Positions 46,564 through 57,400 of a stretch of DNA of 64,000 bases are shown one piece after another (positions within the stretch are counted from its first letter, which is position 1; each line of letters opens with the position of its first letter). The notes under the pieces are model-generated. The model saw only the letters and a list, made by a program, of their open reading frames with translations, had not been told where the DNA came from and made no database searches. This DNA comes from Lepidodermella squamata (lineage: Eukaryota > Gastrotricha): assembly GCA_047495785.1 (NCBI GenBank), contig JBLDXI010000001.1, positions 3,782,001 through 3,846,000 on the forward strand, read 5' to 3'. The translations under genes were made by a program, and so were the position numbers.

Positions 46564-47076
46564 ATGACTCACTCAGTAATTGTTTGGGGTGACCAACAGT
46601 TACTGGAAGCATATAAAGCTATTCGCAGCTTGTCCCACTACAACGCCCGTTTTCACAGCAATCGGGCGACTCGTGAAGAATACACGGCTTTTTACGGCAT
46701 TTTATCAAAACTTGTTTCACTGCTGAACTATACAACCCGTGTTGGCCCTCTTCAGAAGTGCCACGCTAAAGACCAAAAGTCCAGATTTCGCTCCCTGGAC
46801 GCGGCCGGAATTCAGAACGACGACCTAGCAAGACAATGGTTGGCTGTCAGAGGATTGACTCTCAAAGACGAAGGCTCGCCAGATGTGAACATGCTTGACC
46901 TTGCTCACGCCCTTATGAATTCTGACAAAGTTCCTGTACTGACCGTCTCATTTTACGGACCGGAAGGTACTCGCGATTTCAGCATCGGAGAGCATCGTTT
47001 TCTTCTGAAAAAACTTCTTATACCGCTGTATAACGAAACGCTGCGTTGGTGGCGAGTTTTCAAGGGCCTTCTCTGA
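46564..47076 (+). CDS. Hypothetical protein, 170 residues
   Basis: A single open frame encodes a soluble, mostly helical-looking protein with no signal peptide or membrane segment. It contains AYKAIRSLSHYNARFHSN, LDAAGIQNDDLARQW and a C-terminal FLLKKLLIPLYNETLRWW. I do not recognise a family. Length, composition and codon choice look coding, and an acceptor-like TTTAG lies about 55 bp upstream of the ATG. It could be the last exon of a larger gene, though I found no convincing upstream exon. Confidence 0.5.
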   Translation: MTHSVIVWGDQQLLEAYKAIRSLSHYNARFHSNRATREEYTAFYGILSKLVSLLNYTTRVGPLQKCHAKDQKSRFRSLDAAGIQNDDLARQWLAVRGLTLKDEGSPDVNMLDLAHALMNSDKVPVLTVSFYGPEGTRDFSIGEHRFLLKKLLIPLYNETLRWWRVFKGLL

Positions 47077-47683
47077 AACAATCTATTGTTGTTAACATGA
47101 AATTTTTGTTGTAAATTTAATTTATCCATTTGAAAGGGCTGAGATCAAACGTCGCGTTCGATGAGAACAAATTCTTGCGTTCACCCCGGTTTCATGGTTT
47201 CATCGTTCATCGGTGGTCAGTTCCATGAAACTACCACGTACGAGACATTATAAATCTATATTTATAAATGCGTATATTTTATCATGATGATGCTTCATAA
47301 TGCGTAAAGCACAATCTTCATTCGCGGTATTATATTGGAAGAAAAAGGCCTGCATATTATTGTTATTATTTATTGTTTATAGTTTAGCAAATTTTAGTCA
47401 GATCTTCTTCTACTTCACTCGTGTGCACATCAACCAAAAATGAACCTTATTTATTGCTATGACATGGCAGCTGGAAAAGAATGGGCAATTCTAATAATCA
47501 AATCTGACCGCCGACCTTTCGGAAAATGAAGTTTCTTTTTCAACTTCATTTTCTACGACTTTCGAGCCCTGTTTTTCAAATGCGTGAAAGAACAAGAATA
47601 ATATATTTTATTTTGTTTACAGAAAAAAATGAGAATTGAGGTTTTATTCATGTCTTTGTCTATTTTTAGATTTTACTTGAAAA
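47077..47683. other. Intergenic, no gene seen
   Basis: About 600 bp between the hypothetical gene and SERINC. TATTTTTAG ending at 47669 is an acceptor-like site 14 nt before the SERINC start codon. Confidence 0.5.
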
Positions 47684-50565
47684 ATGGGTTGTATTATTGG
47701 GTCACTCGCCTCTTCAGTGGCGTGTTGCTTCGGAAGCGCAGCGTGCCACTTGTGTTGCGCCTGTCTGCCGTCGGCGAAAAACTCGACAATGACGCGTATA
47801 GCTTACGCAGGAATGCTGCTGCTCGGCACAGTTGTTTGCTTGATAATGTTGGCGCCTGGTTTGTCTCAATCACTTGCGAAAATACCGTATCTGTGCAATA
47901 CTGGCCTGTTTCCCGGCTCTGCCGATCCGTTAATTCAGTGTGAAAAGCTTGTCGGCTACCAGGCTGTGTATCGCGTCTGTTTCGCAATGGCATGCTTCTT
48001 TTTCCTATTCGCTGTTATCATGGTACGTGTGCAGTCTTCGCGAGATCCACGTGCTAAAATTCAAAACGGCTTTTGGTTCTTTAAATTCCTGATATTAATC
48101 GCGCTCTGCGTCGGCGCCTTCTACATTCCCTACGGCGATGCGGATGGCTCTTTCGCTCGCGTGTGGATGGGCATCAGCATGGCCGGCGCGTTCATTTTTA
48201 TCATCCTGCAAATGATCCTGCTCGTCGATTTTGTTCACAGCTGGAACGAGTCGTGGATTTCTAAATATGAAGAAAGTGAAAATAAAGGCTGGTACTGTGG
48301 TATGTTTTTTTGAGATTTATCGATTGATGTAAATGACTCCGTGATGTTTTTTCTTCTCAACAGCTCTGATCACATTCACGCTGCTGTTTTACGGCGTTGT
48401 CGTTGCTGCTGTCATTCTTTTCTACATTTTCTACGCACCTTCGGTAAGTGGATACCTGAGTTTTGCAGAGTCTGAGATTAATTCCTAAATTAGCCTAATT
48501 TTTGTGGCTATTTTGTATTATTAATCTCTATTTTTGCCTTATCTTGATTAATCGCGAAAAAGGAAATTTCCGGAAAATCGATAAGAACTCTTAATTAGTT
48601 GATCCACTGTAAATTTAATTCAAAAACTTCGATGAACGGGAAGAACAATATTCTACCTATTTCTTGTAAAAAAATGGAATTTTAGAATGGGAGTTGAAAA
48701 ATTCATTTTTGAAAGATTTTACACGTCATTCGTTTCCGAAATTAATGGTTTAAAACCGAATTTTACATTCCAACTTGTCGAGGTATTTAATTTTCAAAAC
48801 CTGCCTCAGCTTCATGGCTGTGACCGCTTTTTCCGCATATTCTTGTTTTATGGCTAGCTATTTTTAAGGACATGTTAAATGCATCATTGGCCAGTACACA
48901 CACATCTCCATTTTTTGTAAACAAAACTGTAGTTCTAACCGTGTAGAGTTAGATTTAATTGGTTATCTTTCTAAAAAAGCTGCACTGACCATGTGTTTTC
49001 GTTTGTTTTTCGCCACCTTTTTCGTCGATTGAATAGCTGTGCAAACAAAACAAAACTATAAGCGTGAAGTGGCTTTAAGGGCAGCGCGTAAAGTATACAA
49101 TACGTAGGTAATACCCACTGCTGTACCGTGTGCGAATTTAATTATGCGAATTGACCGCGCCAGAAAATGTACCGGAAAAGAATCGTCTCGTGACAAGTTT
49201 ATTTTTATGTGACGTTTTTAATATAATATTACAGGGATGTACGGCCCATCAAGCTTTCGTCTCCGTCAATTTGATCCTGTCGATTGTCGTCTCGGTGGTT
49301 TCGGTCCTGCCGAAAGTGCAAGAAGGCCTGCCCTATTCTGGCCTCCTGCAATCGTCGGCGATTTCCGCCTACGCCATGTACATCACGTGGTCGGCGATGG
49401 CTAACAATCCAGGTTAATATTCCGGCCGGTTTGAAATATTCATGAAAATTAAGGAGGATTCATTTTTGTTGTCAGACCGTCATTGCAATCCGAATTTGTT
49501 TTCGCACATGACGCCGGCTAATGCCACTGATTCATCGACTACAACGTTATCGCCGAGTAATAACCCGACTAGCAGTGTCGATGCTATCACGATTGTCGGC
49601 ATTTTCATCTGGTTTTTCAGCTTAATTTATTCATGGTATGTTGCAGCTATCAAAAAATAGACTCGAGATGGAAATAAATTAGCCTTTTTAGTGCAGAAAT
49701 TGATTTTTTATTATGGTATAGAATTGAAAAAAATTAGAATGATTTTATTTAGGGGGATTTTTTTCTTTATATAAAAAATTAGAAATATCTGTAATTTTCG
49801 AGAATTCAAATTCTTTTTTTTTTGTTTTAGCATTCGCAACAGCAGCCAGTCGAAAGTTGGCCGCCTCACGCTGAACCCAGGCGCCGAACCTGTTGTCGAA
49901 TCCGGCCATGAAGGTTTGTATTTACCGATCGTTAATTTGTCAATTCCTCGTCACTGAGTTGTGTCTTTTTTGCCTATTTCATTGCCTTGCCTTGCGTTGA
50001 TCATGCTCACTCCGTCTGTCTGTCTCTGAAGGTACCGGGCTCATGTCAGGTGAGTGAGTGCCGTTCTTCGGGACCCTTTTTACCTTTGAAAAAATAACAT
50101 TTCTCCAGCTTGCTGTTTTTGGGAAAGGGTCAATTAATTGCATCTCATACTTTTTTCCTCATTAATTTTTTTTACAATTTTTCTGATTTAATTTGCAATT
50201 AATTGAATTTATTTTCGCAGGAACGAACGAAGATAAGGAAGGTCAGGGCCAGCATGTCTACGACAATGAAACCGAGCAAGTGACGTACAGCTATTTCATG
50301 TTCCATATTCTTCTCATGATGTCGTCCATGTACATCATGATGATGCTGACAAATTGGTACAGGTACGTATCGAGTTCAGCCGTATTTTGAAAAAAATGTG
50401 AATAATTTAATTTTTTTTATCAACAGTCCGTCCGCGGATCTCACCTCGCTGAGCACCAACCAGCCGGCCATGTGGGTTAAAATCAGCTCGTCATGGCTGA
50501 TCTACGCGCTGTATTTGTGGACAATGGTTGCGCCGCTCATTTTCCCCGATCGGGACTTCTCTTGA
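47684..50565 (+). CDS. SERINC/TMS1-family multispanning membrane protein
   Basis: Eight exons (47684-48299, 48364-48443, 49235-49412, 49476-49635, 49831-49913, 50032-50049, 50221-50362, 50427-50565) encode 471 residues, or 465 if the 18-nt microexon is skipped. Hallmarks include the N-terminal cysteine-rich [88 protein letters not shown] and the terminal [14 protein letters not shown]. About ten membrane segments are visible. Family members are plasma-membrane or Golgi proteins with proposed roles in phospholipid distribution. Exon 6 (50032-50049) adds GTGLMS and is phase 1/1, so it could be an alternative cassette. Confidence 0.95.
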
Positions 50566-52137
50566 GCAGCAAAAATTGCTGGGGAAAAATCGTAAAAATT
50601 CTCGGTGGTCTCGTCGGTTATATTTCAAAGAGATACAAAAATATTGCTTCGTTTTTTTGATTATTTCATAGCGTTCATTCAAGCGTGACTCCTTTTTTCA
50701 TTTCTTGTAACAAAAATCGAGCGTGTCAATTGATTATCGCATATATACAGGCACATATATCCGTCGTTTTTAATTTCAGTTGCGAAAAATGCAAAATAAA
50801 ACGTGCAAAAAGTTGACGCAGCGTGGGCAGTTTTGTGCTCATCCGTTGAAAAGTGTTGTTAATGGTGCGAAATAAAATATGCAGGAAGTTGAGTCTAGGC
50901 GTGCTGTAACGGACTGCGGCTCAGGTGCAAAGCGCCAGCCAGCCAGCCAGCGGTTTTGTTGTTGTTTTGTTATTTCAGCAGCAGCTGTTAATTTGCGCTG
51001 TATGATGAAGAAACAGCGCTACCTTAATGCAATAGATAAATTCGCCCAGGTATAGTTGGATATATCGCGCGCGGTTGGTTCAATTACTACGCGTCAAATT
51101 GATGCGCGCACAACACAGCGTGACTACACGCCCGACTTGATTTAACGTCGTTTTTTATTAGCGTCTATTATTTTGCGGGCGCACTGATAATATATACCAA
51201 AGTGTTATTATTAGGCTTCATAAGCGCGCTATCGGAAGCAAGGAAAATAACACAGGTAAACACCGCGATAATGTCATGCCTTGTTGGCCAAACAAAAATA
51301 ACAGACATCGCCCGCCGCTGCCCATCTCCTCATCCCCTCTTTTGCGCATATATTGACCGCGGCAATATTGGTAGAAAAAAAACCAAGCGCACCCGCGATC
51401 GCATTTTATTACAACAGCTACCTGTGTGCTGCGGTAATAAAGTCAAGTTTTTTTAATAATCGCCGCGTCCATTTTTATTGCTGCTTCAAGGTGCGCACTT
51501 GGGTTTTTTTTCATGTGTGAGCGCGCCAAAAAGTCCTGCGGCGATTAATACAGAACAATAACAGAGGCTCAAGTGCGAAGGTATTTTTTGCGCGCAAATC
51601 TATACACCAACTTTTTACCGATCGGCTAATCGCGCACCGGTGAAAAGATGATAAGAGGCGCAATAATCAGTCGTTAATAATGAGCTGTTGAAGTGCATAC
51701 TTACTCAAAATTTCCCAACACATAGAAAAACTATTTCTTAAATTTTTCAGTTTTTGATCTTGTCTTGAAATCATTTTGCGCAACTAAACAGATTCGAAAA
51801 TCTGTCTTTCTAATAATAACAAGCGTGAAAAGTACATCAAATTATTTCCAAGTCGAAAAGATGTCTGCGGAACTCTATTTAGTTCAATGGAATGTGCTAT
51901 TTCCGGCGATACAAAATAAAATTTAATTATTTTTAATTGATTTTTTCAGATTTTGAATCAAATTTTCAATTTTATTAAGACAAATACGCCTAGTCAATTA
52001 AAAATGTCTACTTAGCCATAACAACTAATTCTACGTTGCCATTACTTGAGACATTCCTTATTTCCTTAGTCCACAAACGAATACATTTTTTTAAATATTT
52101 TAGTTCCAACTAATTTTTAAAATTTATTTTAGTGATA
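50566..52137. other. Intergenic, no gene seen
   Basis: About 1.6 kb between SERINC and the GPCR. The part 50900-51640 has many CGCGC-containing words, unlike the AT-rich sequence after it, and a short CCAG repeat near 50935-50951. A frame at 51202-51456 shows no features. TTATTTTAG ends at 52132, five bases before the GPCR start codon. Confidence 0.5.
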
Positions 52138-54198
52138 ATGCGCGACTCATCGACTATTATGTCGGTGGTCATAAATGCCTCAGATTCCAGGTATCACCCT
52201 AGCTTCAGTAACATCGACCTACCCGAGCGAATTGCCAATGTCGTGGCAATAATTCCTATATTAGCCGTTGGCATGTTCGGCAATCTTGTCGTTCTTCTCG
52301 TCGTTGCAACCGGCCGCCACCAGGCCCAACGATCGAAAAGCAACGCCTATGTTTTCTTACTCGCAATCACCGATCTCATATTTCTTATCAGCGCGGCCTT
52401 GCCGAACCTCACTCGATACGCAAGTGGCCTTAGAAATTGGCTACTACCCGATTTTTTGTGCCAGATCTGCGTGTTTCTCAGCTACGCCTCGGCTAACAGC
52501 GGCGCCATGATTATCGCGTGTTTTTCTGTCGCGAGGCTAGTCGCGGTCAGTCACCCTGATTGCCGACTCGCCCGGTCGACCTTCGCGCAGCAATTAGGAT
52601 CGCTGAGCGTGGTCTTAATCCTCGCGACGGGCTACTCTTCGATTTGGCTGTTCAACATCGGAGTTGCGTCTCAGTCGGGCGAATGCACCTTTCTGCACAG
52701 CCGCAATAGTTACCTCGTCATTTTTCTCATCGATTTTGCGGCGTTTTTCGCGTTTCCTGTCTTCATCATGGCGGTGGCGAATGGCGTCCTTATTCATCAG
52801 ATTATCACGCTGCGGTTGACGAGTGCTGATTATTACAATGGTGACGGGAACAAATCTGGTGAAAAATTCTCGTCTTCGCTGACTTTATCGACGAAAAATT
52901 CAAACAATTCAGGTAAAAAAAAAGAAAATCAATTATTATTTTTTATCAAATTTTTATTCAATCCCTCATTTTTAGTTGGGGATTTGTATTTTGAGATTAG
53001 GCCATGTATTTTAGGGAAGAAAATGAACTGATGGATCAAGTTCATTATAATAAAAAGAAAGAATAGAAGAGGAAATAAATTTCAATGAAAAGTGTAAAAG
53101 TTCAGGGAAAATTAAGGGAAAATTAGGAAAATTTGGTTGGCAATAGTTAGAATAGTAGACGAGGAGCAAAGTTATGGACTCAATACGAACGACGCAAGGA
53201 GGTTGAGAAAGAGGAGAAAGAGAGGAATGGAATTGAAAATGTAATGGAGAATGGAATTTTTTTCGTAGAATTGGGAAGGATGGAAAATGATAGAATGCGA
53301 TTAAGAATAACATTGGAAAGGGAAAGGGAGATAAGGATCCATATCCCCAGAGGGGAATCCAGGATCCAGAGATGAAATCAGGGAGGAATCCAGGATCCAG
53401 GGTTCTTGAAGGGGTAACGGCGATCGAATTATATGGATGCTGTGGAGATTTTTGGAGAAATTATTGTATTAGAGGAAAAAGGGGTAAAGCTTCAGGAAAA
53501 GGTTCCAACGGGGAAAAAATATTCGGAATAAAAATATGGTTTTTTCAATTTATCCAGGACAAAATTCCAGCTCGCCGTCATTGCGATACCTACCTCGAAA
53601 ATCTATCGCAGACGGGCAGATTGCCACGAAAATTCTCGTCACAGTCTCGGTGGTGTTCATCGTGACTTGCCTGCCGTACCGCCTTCTCGTCGTCCTCAAC
53701 TCAGTGGGCCTGAGCCGCGGCCTGAAAAGCGCCTCCATCTACCCGTGGGTGACTCATGTGTGCCGGTGGTTGTGGTACGCCAACAGCGCCATCAACCCGA
53801 TATGCTACTCGTTGATCTCACAAAAATTTCGACTCGGCGTTCGGAAACTGCTCACGCTGAAAATGCTGCTGAAACGCGCGAAGCATCGCCATCGCGATTT
53901 TCTACTACAGGCGCGGATGAACCAGCGCGGCAAAAATAACAACAACGTTGACGAACGAGCTCGGCCGAAACACGAGGAATTACTGCTAATGCAAAACAAC
54001 CAGGAACAACCGTTCCGCTTGATTGCGCCAGATAACAAGAAGCAAACGAGCGACAGTAATAACAGCAATTTTAAGCTGGCTGATATCATCAGCCACACTA
54101 GCAATAGCAAAAGCGTTACCTCGCCCCGGCTGGCTCTTACGTCAATCGCCGCCGGGTCACGTGATTTATCAGCTAGTGATCATCAAGTCACGGTTTAA
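52138..54198 (+). CDS. Rhodopsin-class (peptide-type) GPCR with non-canonical DRY motif
   Basis: Two exons (52138-52912, 53558-54198) encode 471 residues. Visible: TM1 GNLVVLLVV, TM2 LAITDLIFL, the TM3 cysteine (C108) pairing with the ECL2 cysteine in SGECTFL, TM6 IVTCLPYRLL and TM7 NSAINPICY (intact NPxxY). At the end of TM3 the usual (D/E)RY reads ARL (residues 132-134), so the ionic-lock acid is missing. The third intracellular loop is long and serine/asparagine-rich, and the intron falls inside it. The C-tail is basic and then low-complexity. The pattern is most like neuropeptide receptors (galanin/allatostatin/TRH group), but the ligand cannot be assigned. Confidence 0.88.
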
Positions 54199-54440
54199 TT
54201 GTTTTTTTTTGAAAATTATGTTTTTTGCCAATTATTTTTGTCACTTTGTTCGAGTGAAAAATTCAACTTTCTTTTCGGAACATTCTCACATTTTTCAACC
54301 TTGAAATTTTAAAATAAAATAAACAGGCATTCGAGATATTTCTTTTACTCAAAAACAATCCGATTATGGAGTAAGATGAACAGATGAAAAACGGAAGAAA
54401 GTGATAAAAATTGAGCTTTCAAGTTGCGGTTTTCGGATTT

Positions 54441-57400
54441 TTACTCGGCAATATCAGCATTTTCCTGCATGACCTGTTTGAAATAGGCACGATCCACAGC
54501 GCGACGCATCACCGGGTCCGGAACGAGAATTTCCCAAGACACCTCCTGATCAACTGCACAGCCTTCAACGGGACATCTAAAATAATGAAAAAAATTGAAA
54601 AAAATCTAGAATTTTTGGGACATTTTACTTGATTTTTTGGCGGCTATTTCGTCGCGTTTCCATGTATTTCTCGATTGAGGGCCGATCGTAGACGTGGTTG
54701 CAATTCGTGTTTCGGATCGGGTCTTCCATAGCAGCACCGCTGATCGGGCAGTTCATGTCGATTTGACCGTCATCGCCAACTTGCGCAACGTTTTCGGACA
54801 CAACCTCTACGAGAAAAATACAAGGGCTTCAAAATTTATCGCCAAATAATTGCAGAAAATGGGGTAACAATTTTTGAAAATTTGTTTCTTATCACCAGTT
54901 TCTCATCCTGCATGAGCTTATCGCGATTAAGTATTTTCCGGTTATTAGTTCCAAGCCAAAAAAAAACAGTTTTTCAGTTTTCTACAAGACACCGCGAGAA
55001 AAATCAGCAAAAATCAGATCGGCTATATCAACCACCTAATTTAATTACATATACTCAATTTTTCAATGAATTTTTTCAGACTTTTGCACAAACGGGGAAG
55101 ATTTCATGTCTATTTCTATAACATCGAAAAAATCAGAATTTTTTAAATTCGTCCGTTCTGCGACGCGCTTTCCCAGTTGAGACTTCTCCAACCAATGCCG
55201 ATTGGGCATGAGTTTTACTAGAGCAGAACGTGAATATGCTTTTCATCATCGAGTCCCGATCAACCCTGCTGGCCACTTACATGAACAAAATAACGACACC
55301 AGAACGATCTTAAAACATACTAATCACTTCAGAATGACTTAAACACAGCTCTGTGAATTGCTCTGAAACATGTATTTTGATTTTTCGTATAGCTTCTTGT
55401 GAAATTCAGTGGCCACTGGCCAAATGAGAATGTCTTCGACGTGCATTTGCGCAACCGCAAAAAAGTACGGGCACAGTCGGCATGAGATGGCCACGCACGT
55501 CAGCGAAGCTCGCCAGGATGTGGCAGTTTCGAACTCAGAACGACTGGTCGACGCGCGTTCTGCCCAGAGCAGCTTTACAGGTTTAAAAATCTTGGAGTGC
55601 TGAAACGAATCCAAACGGAAGATATCCACTATTCAAACTATTCGATACGAAAGGTCAATGTTCAATTATCCAGCTGTGATAGCGCCAACTTTGGTACTAC
55701 CGATTCGGGCATTCGCCTTGCCGACGAATACCTGAATAACTCTTACGTGACTGCTCTGTGAATGCCTTACATGTTGACTTTTGCTTTTTCGTATAGCTTT
55801 TTGCATTCTTGTGGCCACTGGCCAAATGAGAAGGTCTTCGACGTGCATTTGCGCAATCGCAAGAAAAGTACGGGCACAGTCGGCATGAGATGGCCACGCA
55901 CGTCAGCGAAGCTCGCCAGGATGTGGCAGTTTCGAACTCAGAACGACTGGTCGACGCGCGTTCTGCCCAGAGCAGCTTTACAGGTTTAAAAATCTTGGAG
56001 TGCTGAAACGAATCCAAACGGAAGATATCCACTATTCAAACTATTCGATACGAAAGGTCAATGTTCAATTATCCAGCTGTGATAGCGCCAACTTTGGTAC
56101 TACCGATTCGGGCATTCGCCTTGCCGACGAATACCTGAATAACTCTTACGTGACTGCTCTGTGAATGCCTTACATGTTGACTTTTGCTTTTTCGTATAGC
56201 TTTTTGCATTCTTGTGGCCACTGGCCAAATGAGAAGGTCTTCGACGTGCATTTGCGCAATCGCAAGAAAAGTACGGGCACAGTCGGCATGAGATGGCCAC
56301 GCACGTCAGCGAAGCTCGCCAGGATGTGGCAGTTTCGAACTCAGAACGACTGGTCGACGCGCGTTCTGCCCAGAGCAGCTTTACAGGTTTAAAAATCTTG
56401 GAGTGCTGAAACGAATCCAAACGGAAGATATCCACTATTCAAACTATTCGATACGAAAGGTCAATGTTCAATTATCCAGCTGTGATAGCGCCAACTTTGG
56501 TACTACCGATTCGGGCATTCGCCTTGCCGACGAATACCTGAATAACTCTTACGTGACTGCTCTGTGAATGCCTTACATGTTGACTTTTGCTTTTTCGTAT
56601 AGCTTTTTGCATTCTTGTGGCCACTGGCCAAATGAGAAGGTCTTCGACGTGCATTTGCGCAATCGCAAGAAAAGTGCGGACACAGAAAACGGCAACATGA
56701 GATGGCCACGCACGTCAGCCAAGCGCTTGAAGACGTGGCAGAGACGAACTCCGAACAGGTTTCGAAAAGTAAGTACATATCATCTTGGAGAGGTAAAACG
56801 CATGCACGATCCAAACGAAAGATTTCCACTACATATTCCAACTATTCTATTCCAAAGTTCAAGGTTCAATTATCCAGCTGTAATAGCGCTTCATATTGGC
56901 CACGCTTTCACCGGTTCGCCTAGGCTTCTGCGATATTTCGATAAAAACCCCATTTACTACTTTACTTAAGATTAGTTTCCATTTTCTTATTCGGTTAACG
57001 GTTATATCACGGAATTGATGCGCCAAGGACAGGAAGCACAGATGAAAAAAGTGGCTGATATCGCTATTGATAAAGTTCGCGAGGGAATCAACTGCGAGCC
57101 ATTTCTGTCCCTGATTGAAAACGTACCTTTCGAAATTGAATTTCACATCAGATTCAAAGAACCAGTAATCAAATCGATTTGTTACGAGTTCGTTATAACG
57201 GTTGGATTTAGTTGTTGATGTAACCGCGCCCTTCTCTTGCACAATAGGTACACAATGTTGTGAAATTTCAAGTGGTAACAAATAATCCCAGGCATGTCCT
57301 ACTTTGATTGATAGTAATTTTCGAAAGCAGACGATTCAGAATTTCTAGTCCTTCAACGACGTAGACGGGCTGGAATTTTCCCGAGGATGGCGTGATGATA

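Noticed and set aside
46564-47076. TNFAIP8/TIPE-family identity for the orphan gene
   Set aside because: Length and helical character suggested it at first, but none of the family's conserved segments could be found.
55697-56435. 111-codon minus-strand frames in each tandem repeat unit as real genes
   Set aside because: They are exact copies created by the repeat. They have no recognisable domain and shift frame in the diverged copies, whereas the plus-strand segments are better preserved.
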